Positions 10,601-22,621 of a stretch of DNA of 64,000 nt are shown in pieces. The translations under genes were made by a program, and so were the position numbers. The stretch comes from Megaustenia siamemsis (Eukaryota; Mollusca; Gastropoda; Stylommatophora; Ariophantidae): contig JAVIAB010000092.1 of NCBI GenBank assembly GCA_032433765.1, positions 33,866,534 through 33,930,533 on the forward strand, read 5' to 3'. Under the pieces are notes generated by a model. It was not told the DNA's origin and did not search any database. It saw only the letters and a list, made by a program, of their open reading frames with translations. The first letter of the stretch is position 1; each line of letters starts with the position of its first letter.

Positions 10601-12518
10601 GGACTCAGCCTTAATAGCAAAAAGACAGAGGTAATGGTAACAAGAAAGAAAAAGACATCACATCAGTGCAAAATAAAGACAAGTGGAACAATATTAAAAT
10701 AGGTAATTGAATTTAAATATTTGGGAACTTTGTTAACCTCAGACGGAAGATGTACAAAAGAGGTGAGATGCAGAATGGCTTAGACAAAAGCAGCTTTCCA
10801 AAAAATGAGGAAGATATTATGCACTCCATTTTTGACAATAGAAACAAGAAAAAGAGTTCGTAAAGGTTATGTAGAGCCAGTCTTAACATATGGATGCGAA
10901 TCATGGACAATAGGACAACAGACAAGAAAATCACTAGAGTCTGTAGAAATGTGGTTTTACAGAAGAATGTTGAGAATACCATGGACAACTAAGAACAGTA
11001 ATGAAGATATTATGAGAGAGGTCAAAGCAAAAAAAAGAGCTAATTTCCGATATTAGGAAGAAACAATCATTATTAATTTTTGGGCCATGTAATGAGAAGA
11101 GAACAACTGGAATATATTTAACACTTGGAAAAATTGAGAGACGAAGAGATAGAGGGATGCAAAGAGAAAAAAAACCAGACAGCTTAAGAGAATGGCTTGG
11201 CAGAAGGTGAACAACAGAAATGATAAAAAGCTGCCGAGATCAAAAGTTGTGGAGAAACATGATCACCTACGCCACTAGGCCCGGTACTTGATGATGATGA
11301 TGATGATGTTTCTGATATTATATTACAACTTGACAGACTTCACATTTATAGTTGATCACAACAGGTAAATCATGACATACTCTTTTTCTCTCATCATATA
11401 ATCATAATCAGTTTATTGATCTATATTATTATTCTTGGCCTATGATCGTTCTGTAGTGGATGCACTTATCTTAAATTAATGTTAATTAATTCGGGACTTC
11501 TCTGAGGCAAATCGCCGATGGATATGATCAGTCCCAATTGCATTTCTTGCATGCAACGTTATTCAACTTACGTTCATGAGGAATGTGAAACAACTTGAAA
11601 TACTCTTAAGCACTTTCACAACACTAAAGTTCATATGTTCATTGCTATTCTTGCTATTCTCTATCAACTTATTTAATAACTTCTCAACTAACTTAAACTA
11701 CAACTTGAAGATTCTTAACTTCCTAACTAACTGGCACAACTATATAATCTCAACTTTTCTAACTGTGTGTCTAATTCCCTAACTGTCTAATTATATAACT
11801 TCTATCTAACTGCCTTCGGCAGTTCGGCCGAAGCTGGACTAAGCTTACTTAATCTACATCTTGACTTCTCTCTCTCTAACTATAACTGTCTAAAACCTAT
11901 TGTGTTGAAGTTTAAATACTCTAACCACAACTCTTCGCCTAAAAATCAGCAGCCAATCAAACTGTCGCAAAGTGACAATTTGCACTCTTCTGATCACTTG
12001 AGTTGGTCACTCCTCGTCATTCTGTGACCGAAACTTGAACTATTCTCATGGTTGATGAAAACACCTTGTTTTCGTGAATCTCTATGCCCTATTTAAATTA
12101 ATTATTACCTCATGACAATGACCTATCCTGGTAGTTGGATGACAACTTATTTATCAGATGGGCTAAATTCAAGGGGTCAATGCATGTTATATTGTTATTT
12201 CCCCAACCTGCTGTTGTGGAAATTGCGTCTATTCTCATTCACAAACTTGGTTGAAGTGGAAATTTCCATTGACCTAAACTCATCATCGTGTCGTCCAGTA
12301 ATTTTGGACATTACCTCCTTCCCTCTTTCTGTGTATCCACTTCCCCCTATGTGAACTACTATTATTCCTTAACTTGTTATTCTGGCTGGAAATTTTCATA
12401 CTTAAATGCATGTCCTAACTACTGCTGGTCGCTAGCATATGTTACTGCTATTGTCTGTTGAGAAGCGGGCAACAACTAAGTTACCTGCCCCCATGCTTCA
12501 TTAGCTCACTCTATAACA

Positions 12519-12531
12519 TTTCCTCCCTTTC
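12519..12531 (-). other. Polypurine tract of the LTR element
   Basis: On the minus strand, gaaagggaggaaa lies immediately upstream of the 3' LTR start TGTTATAG. This is the expected position of a plus-strand primer tract. Confidence 0.7.
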
Positions 12532-13339
12532 AATAATGGCAAGATTTTTCTGCAGAAATTAGCTGAAAAATCTTTTTTGTTAACAACAATAAAAGTAACA
12601 GTATATTATATATACATAATACCATAGACTCCCATTGTAAAATCCAAACATAAGATTCTAAATCCCATGACAAAATGAAGAAAAATGGTTACATCAAAAT
12701 AATTGTCAGCATTACAACATACTTCTATTAGATAATTCGACTATAGATATATATGTACAAATCTCTTAATTCTTAGGACTACTAATTAGTCTCAATAAAT
12801 TCTGGCAATCCTCTTCCGAGTTATTTCTGATAATTCTGCATAGTGAATTATCTTTATATAACCTTTGACGAGTTATCTCTCTGTTACATAATTATTTTCA
12901 CATGAGTCTCATTCTATAGTCTCAGTTGCTTCAGGTTATCACCTCTCATACAACTGATAAATCTCCATTGATTTCTTATGTAACCTCTCCCGAGTTATCA
13001 CTCTGTTACATAATTATTTTATTGATAACCTAATTCCCTTAGGTCATACACAAGCACAGGTTATCACCTTTGTTTACTATCATCTTCTTCTCTGCATATT
13101 ATTGTACATATTGGTCAGTTGTACACTTATATTATCATCCAACTTCGCAATTTTCTACCTCTGACCGGCTCGCAGTCAGTTACCAACCTCCTCATTGGTA
13201 ACCATAACTCTCTAGTTCATCTGATGTAATCTCTCTCTTATTCCACACTTCTCTTGTCTACTATCATTGTCTAGATATTACTCTATATTTCTTCATAATT
13301 CATCTCCTTACTCACTAATTTGTGAGTCTCATATATCTC

Positions 13340-13480
13340 ACTTTATTATGTCTCCATGTATAATATTAGCCTTGAGCATTTCTTCTATGCCTTCTCTATA
13401 TCGACTAACTTTCTGTTTTCTCCATCAGTGGCTAACTGTGCTAACAAACTCTTTTTCGCTCATTTTTTAAAATATCGTAT
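13340..13480 (-). pseudogene. Vestige of RT N-terminus of the LTR element
   Basis: The minus strand encodes a short stretch with YREGIEEMLKANII, which resembles the segment just before the first RT motif of gypsy polyproteins ('EI..LL..GII'). It carries stops, and the sequence degenerates immediately afterwards. The identification is weak because only about 30 residues are informative. Confidence 0.4.
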
Positions 13481-13819
13481 GAGTAGACTTGCCTGTTGGG
13501 TAAGTCGGATGATTGCTGTACTTGGTTGGTCTGGCCCGACAACTTTGGTAGGGTTTCTCCAGTTTACTATTCCAATGTTTATTAGAATTCTAATTGTTTT
13601 TATCCTTGCCTATGACATCATTCCTTGATGCCCTATGGTTGCTCTTGAAATTACTCTTGTGCATAAGTATTTTAATTGCTTTGGAATTTATTCTCTTGTA
13701 ATTTGTCTTCTCTCACCATTGCAATCTATTACACCTAGTGATCCTCCATTTACCGACTCGAGATTGTTTGTCGTTCGCCTCAATGTGTACTTCTTCTGTA
13801 GTTGCCTAAATGCAGATTC

Positions 13820-14929
13820 TCAAATTACACTCACCTCAGCTCCTGTGTCTACTAATGCTCTAAATCTCTGCCCGTCTACTTTAACGATACAAGAACGTTG
13901 GTCTCCTTTCTTCACTTTTTTTTCATCTTCAGACCACTTATAACTTCTCTCACTCCTTTGGGCCTGAGTCCAAGAGCGAGGTATTAGTTTTCCTGGTTGG
14001 CTCTGTGACTGACTCAAGATCCACTGCTATATAGTAACCTCTGATCTCTTCGGTTGTTCCCATTATATATGTGTCTACATTCTCTCTGTAGATGACCGAG
14101 TCTATTGCAATTGAAACATTTTGTGTTCCCTGTGACTCCCTCTATTCTTCGTGGTGGTCCTTCATTTCTTGTTCTACCCCAACTGTGTCTAGCATAATCC
14201 ACTTCCATGGATGTGCGTCCTACTTCTCTATCACTTCTATTCTTTCCATGTCTACTTTGATCTACCTCCATTTGTTGATCATTCCACTCCCTAGCTGGAC
14301 CTACACCTCTGGTTTCTTCGCGTCTTGTGCGCCCTTGAGAGACGGGTTGTCTTCAAATGCACATCTTTTCATATGATTTTCTTCCTTGATGGCTAAATCT
14401 AAAGTTTCATTAATTGTCTTTAGATCCTTCCTAAGTAAATATAACTTTAATCCTCTGTTGGCCAATCCTTCAATAAAAATAGTTGTGATCTGCAACTGGA
14501 TGTCATCATCCCTTACACCAGATCGCACAAATGCCCTTTCCGCTAGCCCGATTAATCTGTCTCCCTACACACGGCTTCTCCTTCTTTTTGTTTCATCTTA
14601 TGTAATTTCGCAAACAAGTCTTGCGAATTTCTTTCTTCTGCATATCTCATACTTAATGTTTGTTTTGTGCTCTCCAATGTTTCCTCTGGTAATGATTCTA
14701 GCTTCCTTCTCATGAATGTTGATACCTCATCCGAACAAGTCTGGAAGGCTGTATTCTTTAGGTCCCTGTTCTGTGTTAAGTAGGCAAACTTCTCTATACT
14801 CTCTATCCATCCTCTAAATTTTGATGGCTCTCCTTTAAATGTGGGGATACTACTGCTGATGTTCTGATGGTTGATCGCTAGTCTCAGTTCAGTTAGCGTT
14901 TCATTTGTGGGGTCTAATGTGGTTGTCAT
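13820..14929 (-). pseudogene. gag-protease of LTR retrotransposon, broken
   Basis: Gag starts at 14929 (MTTTLDPTNET). It contains a capsid-like helical region with FKGEPSKFRGWIESIEKFA and continues through a frameshift near 14540 into 'GLANRGLKLYLLRKDLK' (14301-14528). A CCHC zinc knuckle, CFNCNRLGHLQREC, lies near 14100-14145. The protease active site LVDTGAEVSVI is at the end (13820-13850), followed at once by a TGA. Gag would package element RNA and the aspartic protease would process the polyprotein. At least three frameshift or stop breaks separate the parts. Start choice: first ATG of the open frame, just inside the 5' leader. Confidence 0.85.
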
Positions 14930-15539
14930 GTTTCACTACAAGACCTATCACTCCTTTGACTGTTGATAGAACCAAGAACAATTAAAAGTTTATTAGTGGT
15001 TATTATAAAATATAAAAATATCAGCACTTTATTAACTCTGGCCTCAGTTTCTGAAACAAACAGAAATTATTATTAGTAAACTAAATTACCTGGGGAATAA
15101 CAACAATATAGTATAATATTATGAATTATGGTTGTCTTAAAATTTATAATTTATAACATCACAATTCAAACATAACACTATTTAAAAATTAAAACTTCAA
15201 CCAGATCAGTTAAAAAGAAAAATGGTTTACAATAATTGCTGATATTAATTACTAGTACTTTTAAAAAAAATTATAGTCTTTATCCAACTACTTAATAAAT
15301 TAATTAACTTATGAACTAACTAATTAATTACTTATTCTGATTCTTGATTCAGCCTCCTCTGTGTTGATCGGACTTCTGTCTAATGTTAATAAAAATATGT
15401 CTTAATTTAAATCTAACACACGCGAATGGCCATGTTAAATACTAAAATATTGTTATTTGTTACTTGGTTAAGTTCTCTAATTTTATAACAACTACACCAC
15501 TTGAATTATTAAGGCACAATTTTTCCTCAAATTAACACA
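14930..15539. other. Leader region of the LTR element
   Basis: AT-rich sequence between gag and LINE C. It has no open frame and no primer-binding site that I could recognise. Confidence 0.4.
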
Positions 15540-16487
15540 TTGGACTTTTCTCCTTTCAATATGGACAATATATGCAAATTAGCATGCCCAATCAGAGGAA
15601 ACATACCAACACGGATGACAATAAACGATAACACAGAAGAGAACGAAATATACGTACCAGGAAACTACAGAAGAGAGGAAGAAATAAATGAAATACTATT
15701 TGCAGACGACCAAGTTCTGATACATGAAACAACTGAGGACTTACAAGAACATATCAACAGGCTAAACAACACTTGTAAACAATACAACATGAAGATCAAC
15801 ATAAGCAAAACCGAAGTAATGGCAATAGCGAGAAAGAAAGAAAAACTAAACATCATAATAGATAATACATCTTTGAAGCAAGTTGACAATTTTAAATATC
15901 TGGGTAGCACGCTAGCACAAGACAATAACCAAGAAACAGAGATAGATATAAGGTGTAACAAAGCATGCCAAGTTATAGGCCAAGTATCAACACTATTGAA
16001 AAACAAAGCAATAGCTAAGGAAGCAAAAAGGGCAATATACAAATCAATTTTTCTACCAACTCTGTGCTATCAGTGCCAGAATTGGACGCTGGACTCTAGA
16101 ACAATAAGAAAGATAACGACCACAGAAATGAAATGTGTCAGAAGAATGACAGGAAACAGCTTAAGGGACAGAGTAAGAAACACTGACCTGAGGAAGAAAC
16201 TCGAAATTGAACCAGCCATCGAATACATAAAGAAACAACAGATAAATTGGTTCGGCCACATAACAAGACAGAAAGAACTAACAATGAATCAAAGAGCCAT
16301 AAACAAACGCTACGAAAACGTCAGATTAAGAGGAAGACCGAGAAAGAGATGGATAAATGGCATACTAGAGTCACTAGGAGGAATAACATCAGAAGATGCC
16401 AACAGAAGAGCAAAGAATCGCATATTGTTTCTCCCCTCCACGCCAACGGCAACAGAGGAAGGATAGAAGAAGAGGAAGAAGTATAAC
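15540..16487 (+). mobile_element. LINE C fragment with 308-residue RT C-terminal ORF
   Basis: An intact 308-residue frame (15540-16466) covers the RT palm catalytic box as LFADDQVLI (about 15690), the thumb (KTEVMAIARK, then FKYLGSTL) and a long basic C-terminal tail with RPRKRWINGILE. The N-terminal half of RT and the endonuclease are missing (5' truncation). It lies on the plus strand inside the minus-strand LTR element's leader, so it inserted there. Target duplications were not identified. A second, more decayed copy of the family is at 44460-45432. Confidence 0.85.
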
Positions 16488-16989
16488 ATCGTGTTGGAAG
16501 ATTTCTACAGTCACCCGAACTTGGCGATTTAAAAATAACAACTCTCGGGTTCACAGGTCAAAGGTCAGGCTGAATTGAATTAAGACTATAATTTTTGAAA
16601 CGAAACAGACAGGTATTGTTGATTGATAAAAATAACAATTCTCACATGGATGGTCAGTTTGTATGCTGACTAAAAAAATGTCTGCTGTACTTCTCCTAGA
16701 CACTTGACAACACAGGTAACTTGTAAACAGCGTAGTTTGAACTTTTGACTTTAAATACAGGTAAATTGACAATTTCCAGTTGGACAGCTGACAAAGTTTC
16801 TATTGCACTTGACACAACTCAACACAACAGGCAATGGGAGAAACTTTGCTTGAGGATCTTGGCTATTGTTACGTGTTAAACTGACCTGAGCGGACTTCTC
16901 CGTTTTGTTTCTGTTTACTTTTCTGTCTTTCTTAATGTGGTTTCTCGCCAAGCTATTATTTGATCTACGGACATAAATGTTTAAATAAC

Positions 16990-18213
16990 TGTTATAGCAT
17001 ATTTATTGTTTCTTCTTTCTGATATTATATTATAACTTCAGAGCACATCACATTTATAGTTGATCACAACAGGTAATGCATGACAGACTCTTTTTCTCTC
17101 ATTATATAACCATAATCAGTTTATTGATCTATATTATTATTCTTGGCCTATGATCGTTCTGTAGTGGATGCACTTATCTAAATTAATGTTAATTAATTCG
17201 GGACTTCTCTGAGGCAAATCGCCGATGGATACGATCAGTCCCAAGTGCATATCATGCATACAACATTATTCAACTTACGTTCATGAGGAATGAAATACTC
17301 GTAAGCACTTTTGCAATACTAAAGTCCATATGTTCAAGCTATTCTTACTATTCTCTATCAACTTATTTAATAACTTCTCAACTGACTTAAATTACAACTT
17401 GAAGATTCTTAACTTCCTAACTAACTGGCTCAACTTTATAATCTTAATTTTTTTAACTGTGTGTCTAATTTCCAAACTGTCTAATTCTATAACTTCTATC
17501 TAACATCCTTCGGCAATTCTGCCGAAGCCGGACTAAGCTTACTTAGTCTACATCTTGACTTCTCTCTCTCTAACTATAACTGTCTAAAACCTATTGTGTT
17601 GAAGTTTAAATACTCTAACCACAACTCTTCGCCTAAAAATCAGCAGCCAATCAAACTGTCGCAAAGTGACAATTTGCACTCTTCTGATCACTTGAGTTGG
17701 TCACTCCTCGTCATTCTGTGACCGAAACTTGAACTATTCTCATGGTTGATGAAAACACCTTGTTTTCGTGAATCTCTATGCCCTATTTAAATTAATTATT
17801 ACCTCATGACAATGACCTGTCCTGGTAGTTGGATGTCAACTTATTTATCAGACGGGCAAAAGTCATGGGGTCAATGCATGCTATATTGTTATTTCCCCAA
17901 CCTGCTGTTGTGGAAATTGCGTCTATTCTCATTCACAAACTTGGTTGAAGTGGAAATTTCCATTGACCTAAACTCATCATCGTGTCGTTTAGTAATTCTA
18001 GACATTACCTCCATGCCACTTTCTGTGTATCCACTACCCCTTATGTGAACTTCTATTTTTCTTTAACTTGTTATTCTGGCTGAAAATTTTCCATACTTAA
18101 ATTTATGTCCAATCTACTGCTGGTCACTACCATCTGTTACTGCTATTGTCTGTTGAGAAGCGGGTAACAACTAAGTTACCTCCCCCCATGCTTCTTTAGC
18201 TCACTCTATAACA
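16990..18213 (-). repeat. 5' LTR of the LTR element
   Basis: 1224 bp, bounded by tgttatag and ctataaca, and near-identical to the interrupted 3' LTR. Confidence 0.9.
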
Positions 18214-18298
18214 CAGAATTGATACGATGCACTGTAAATAGAAGTTTGTGGAAAGACATGATCGCCTACATCATCCTGTATGGCACATTTTGATGATG
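18214..18298 (+). mobile_element. LINE A copy, 3' remainder
   Basis: This continues the LINE A sequence broken at 9051: 'gatacgatgcactg', then 'gacatgatcgcctac' and the 'tatggcacat' end with a tgatgatgat tail. The first four bases are the CAGA duplication. Confidence 0.88.
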
Positions 18299-18319
18299 AT
18301 TGTTAATAAAATTTCACTA

Positions 18320-18737
18320 TTCGCCAACCTATCATCATTTACTGCCCAAGAACCTCCGATATGTATTAACTTTATTTATTTATCAGCCTCCACTATTTAT
18401 CATCTTCAATTATATATCAGCCTTCGCTATTTATTAATTTCAATTATCTATCACCTTCCACTGTTTATCAACAACACTTTTCCTTCAGTCTCCACTATCA
18501 TCTTTAGCTATCTATCATCCTCCACTACTATTAACTTCAATTATTTATCAGTCTCCACTATTCATTAACTTCAATTATCTATCACCTTCCACTATTTATC
18601 AACTACACTTTTCTATTAGTCTCCACTATTTATCATCTTCAATTATCTATCAACCTCCACTATTTATTAACTTCACTTATCTATCACCATCACTATTTAT
18701 CACCATCCGCAATTTATCAATAAGCCTTACCTATTAG
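18320..18737. repeat. Degenerate minisatellite, left part
   Basis: Diverged tandem units of the type 'ctccactatttatca' plus 'cttcaattatctatcac'. The array is split from 19870-20240 by a solo LTR. Confidence 0.8.
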
Positions 18738-19869
18738 TGTAACAGTAAGCTAGTGAAAACATAAGGGCATGTAACTTAATTGTTACCCGCTTCTCAATAG
18801 ACAATAGCAGTAACAAATAGTGGCGACCAGTAGTAATTAGTTTAATCTTAAGGAATGGAAATTTTCCAGAATAACAAGTTGTAGAAACAAAGTTAAGGGA
18901 GTAAAAGTTTATAGTGATTAGTGTACACACAGAAAGTGGGGAGGAAGTTAAGGTAGAATTATACTGACAGTTTAGGTGTCCATGGGAATTTTCCACGCGG
19001 GTTTCCACTTCAACCAAGTTGTGGAAGGGACCATAGGCGCATGACTATAGCATGCATTGACATTATGACCTTGCTGTCCCGTAAACAGCTACCAGGAAAG
19101 GTCAGAGTCGTGAAGTAATAATTATTTAAAAAGGGCATAGAGATTCACGAAAACAAGGTGTTTTCATCAAACCATGAGATAGTTCAAGTATCGGTCACAG
19201 AATAACGAAGAGTGACCAACTCAAGTGACCAGAAGTCACTTTGCGGCAGTTTTGATTGGTTGCTGATTTTCAGATGAAGAGTGTGGTTGGAGTATTTAAA
19301 CTTAAACACTATAGTTCGAGTCAATTAGTCAGGAATAGAAAGTCAACAGTCAAGGAGTTAGATCAGTCAGGAATGAGAATTAGACAGTTAGAGCGATAGT
19401 TACAGTTAGTCAGAGTCAGGACAGTTACAGTTAGAACACTTAGAGTTAGAGTTTGAACAGTCAAAACAGTTGCGAGAAGTTATTAGTAGAAGTTGATAGA
19501 GAGTAGGAGTATAGCAATGAGAATATGAATTTTAGTATTGTGCAAGTGCTTAAGAGTATTTCAAGTTGTTTCACATTCCTCATGAACGTAAGTTGAATAA
19601 TGTTGTATACAAGAGATGCACTTGGGACTGATCATACTCATCGGCGATTTGCCTCAGAGAAGTCCTGAATTAATTAACATTAATTTAAGATAAGTGCATC
19701 CACCACTAGTAGAATCATTGTGCCAAGATTTCAATAAATAAACTGATTATGATTATATAATGAGAGAAAAAGTTATGTCATGAATTACCTGTTGTGATCA
19801 ACTAATAAATGTGATGTGCTGTCAAGAGAGTACATAGATAACAAGAAACAATAAATATATACTATAACA
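18738..19869 (+). mobile_element. Solo LTR, same family as 9052-18213, opposite orientation
   Basis: 1132 bp aligning in reverse complement with the two LTRs, from tgtaacag (a mutated tgttatag start) to actataaca. Flanking tetranucleotides ttag and tcag sit at the expected duplication position but differ by one base. It is more diverged than the paired LTRs, which suggests it is older. Confidence 0.85.
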
Positions 19870-20240
19870 TCAGAATCCACTATTTATCAATAACCTTTAC
19901 ATATCAGTCTCCACTATTTATCAATAACCCTTACCTATCAGTCTCCGCTATCTATCAATAACCCCTACCAATCAGTCTCCACTATTTATCAATAACCCCT
20001 ACCAATCAGTCTCCACTATTTATCAATAACCCTTACCTATCAGTCTCCACTATTTATCAATAACCCTTACCAATCAGTCTCCACTATTTATCAATAACCC
20101 TTACCAATCAGTCTCCACTATTTATCAGTAACCCTTACCAATCAGTCTCCACTATTTATCAGTAACCCTTACCTATTAGTCTCCACTATTTATCAATAAC
20201 CCCTACCTATTGGTCTCCACTATTTATCAACCTTTGCTTT
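19870..20240. repeat. 34-bp minisatellite, right part
   Basis: About 11 copies of a 34-bp unit (tctccactatttatcaataa plus cccttaccaatcag). It is far more homogeneous than the left part before the LTR. Confidence 0.9.
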
Positions 20241-21273
20241 TATCAGACACTACCTATTTAGAAAATGTATCGCTGGTCATAAAAAGGCATTGCCACTAAT
20301 AACATATTCACCAAAGGCATATCATAGCGTATAAGGAACCTTCTTTACTTACATTATTACTTACTCTTATCAGACTTCATTTTTTGTTAATCTCACATAC
20401 TTATCAACCACTGTTGTTTATCACTCCCCACCTTAAGTTGAACTTATCAGACACTGCTATTTATCTTTCTCTATCATTTATTAATTTATTAGCTATTAAT
20501 TAACTACAACTACTTTTCAATCTATATTATATATTAACGTTACCTTTTGATCAATCACTACTATTTATCAACCTCCATAATTTATCAACCTTCACTATCC
20601 CCCAACCTCTTCACTCTGGCCTTCCCAATAATCGATGTTAATCAGGAACCATGGGGAAAAATGGAGGGCCTCTGATGAAATCAGGCTCGCCGCAGTCATA
20701 GACTTTCAGCTCAGGTATTGAACGTGGGGGATGACAAATCTGATAGTCTCTGGACTAGAAGAAAGTCGAGATAGAAGTAGAAGGCCATAAATCTCTATTT
20801 GTCAGGAGAGGTCACTGCTGTAGCAATATTTCTATGACAGTAATTAGATAAAGGTCTCCTTCAAGACATTTTGTCAGAATAGCTGGCCTGTAGAGTGATA
20901 GAAGTTGTGAAATGTATATATTTCTTTACGACATGTCTGTGATGATCATTAATCATTTGGTAAGCACATGTCACTTGCTTGCTCTAATGCTAGTAAGATT
21001 TGCGTTCAAACAGCAGCCTGCCTATAATTTTGAGACACTAATTGCAAACTTGTCAATAATAATTTATATTAAAAAAAAAAAAAAAACAAGAGTAATTAAT
21101 ATATAAGAAGACTATGTTTTTTTACAACTATACTTGAAAGACAGTTTAACAAGACGACTGAAACTTTTCGAAAAGAAAAAAAATTAACTTTATTACTAAA
21201 AAATTAATTTTTAAAAAATTAAGGAAAAATAAACAGTTTTTTTTTAAATAATTAAAACTAACAAATTAGATGA
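20241..21273. other. Unassigned spacer
   Basis: Some scattered tatcaac/ctatttatc phrases remain up to 20600, probably minisatellite debris. Otherwise AT-rich with poly(A)/poly(T) runs near 21070-21250 and no gene. Confidence 0.5.
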
Positions 21274-22450
21274 ATATCTATCTATCTATCTATTGACCTT
21301 TCGAGCCGTAACCGGCCCATAGGGCGTAGACCAAGATACACCTTCTCCTATATGAATTTTTGTTCTAGCAGTTTTCTTTTAGAGATATTTTATCAAATCT
21401 CGCCATCTGTCTCTGTTCTGTGCAAGCAGTTCTATCTCATTGAGGGAGCCGATTCCTGCTGCTCTTGCCTCTCTCATCAATGTTCTTCTCAGTGTCTCCC
21501 TGGGTCTTCCTCTTTTTCTTTTACCTGTTGTTTCCCATATGAGGGCTTGCTTTGCTATTCGATTATTATCTCTTCTCATCACATGTCCAACGTATGACCA
21601 TCGTCTTTTCTTTATTACTGAAGATATTAGTGGTTGATTGGCGATTTCTCTAATTTCCTCGTTTGTTTTGAATTCGTTCCATTCTATACCAAGTATTTTC
21701 CTTAGACATTTATTTTCGAATGCGTTCAACTTTGTTTCTATATCTCTTGTTGTTTTCCAGCTTTCACACGCATACGTAAGGGTTGATAGTACATTTGATT
21801 TGAATAGCCTAAGTTTTGTGTTTGTGCTAATGAGTTTTGATTTCCACAACTTTTCAAGGCTTCTGAAAGACATTGCTGCTTTAGCCAGTCTGATTCTAAT
21901 TTCTTTGCTCGTATCCCCTTCTCGATCAATGTGACTTCCAAGATAGATGAAATGATCGATCTCTTCTACTGGTTTGTTTTCCATGTATATTTTGTCACTT
22001 GTTGGAATTAAACTTTTCATGACTTTAGTCTTTTCATGATTGACTTCAAGCCCAATTTTGCTGGCTATTGATGATAGTTCATTTGTGTTTTCCTGCATCG
22101 TTTTTATCTGATTGCTGATGAGAACTATGTCATCAGCAAAGTCCAGGTCCTCCAAATGGTCTCCTTGTATCCATTCGATGCCTTTATTACCAGTGCAGCA
22201 TTTCTTCATTATGAAGTCCATAACAATTCCAAATAACAAGGGCGATAAAATACATCCTTGTTTAACCCCAGTTTCTATTGGGAAACATTCGCTCAGTCCT
22301 TCCTCTGTTCGAACTGCACATGTGTAACCATCATACATGTCTTTGATAATATTTATGATTTTTGATGGTAAGCCATATTGCTTCAGAATTTTCCACAAAG
22401 AATCTCTATGAATACTATCAAATGCTTTTTTGAAGTAATTAATATACAAT
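21274..22450 (-). mobile_element. LINE D, 5'-truncated, with intact 356-residue RT frame
   Basis: The open frame 22449-21379 begins inside RT with YFKKAFDSIHRDSLW. It carries GVKQGCILSP and the catalytic box DFADDIVLI, then the thumb (NHEKTKVM, FIYLGSHIDREG) and the basic C-terminal tail (GKRKRGRPRETLRRTLMREA) ending LLAQNRDRWRDLIKYL. No frameshift is visible in 356 residues, so it is young or conserved. The short 3' UTR ends in a (TAGA)n tail (21274-21291 on the plus strand reads tatctatctatc). The endonuclease and N-terminal RT are absent by 5' truncation. Near-identical 3' parts occur at 51514-52206 and, more diverged, 60842-61207. Confidence 0.93.
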
Positions 22451-22621
22451 TAATTAATTAAATATGTGCATCACCAAAGAAAACAAAACGAAATATTGTC
22501 TGTAAAGGATGAAAATAGTACCACCGATTTAACAAATCAAGAAATAATTGCCAAATAGGTTAGTTTTACAATTTTAAACTGCCTGAAGAGCAGTGTGAGG
22601 TCAGTTTTATTATTCTCATCA

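Larger units (their letters stand above)
9087..11307 (+). mobile_element. LINE B copy (5'-truncated APE-type non-LTR retrotransposon)
   Basis: The 10-bp duplication gtttctgata at 9077-9086 and 11308-11317 flanks it. Translation gives the pre-RT region (9102-9632, with GKAPGPDN), then FIDYTKAFDKVKH (about 9951), GVRQGC (about 10122) and the catalytic-box variant HADDT (about 10246). After an inserted SINE come a KRGYVEPVLTYG-like segment (about 10860) and the C-terminal tail. The 3' end is a (GAT)n run at 11289-11307. Multiple frameshifts make it inactive. The catalytic box reads HADD where a functional copy would more usually have YADD or FADD. The endonuclease domain is lost by 5' truncation. 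Confidence 0.9.
9052..12518 (-). repeat. 3' LTR of the LTR element, interrupted by LINE B
   Basis: The LTR halves 9052-9086 and 11318-12518 join to about 1.24 kb and align along their length with the LTR at 16990-18213. The break coincides exactly with the LINE B target-site duplication gtttctgata. Confidence 0.9.
9052..18213 (-). mobile_element. Ty3/gypsy-like LTR retrotransposon, gag-protease only, with nested insertions
   Basis: Two direct LTRs (9052-12518, interrupted; 16990-18213) start and end in the short inverted repeat tgttatag...ctataaca. The element is flanked by a 4-bp duplication, CAGA (9048-9051 and 18214-18217). The minus-strand body encodes a gag with one CCHC knuckle and a pepsin-type protease active site, then only a vestige of the RT N-terminus. 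There is no room for RT-RNase H-integrase between 13340 and the 3' LTR, so the element is deleted and depends on others. A LINE B copy sits in the 3' LTR and a LINE C copy in the leader. LTR/gag features and the 4-bp duplication fit Ty3/gypsy; BEL is less likely. Confidence 0.9.
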
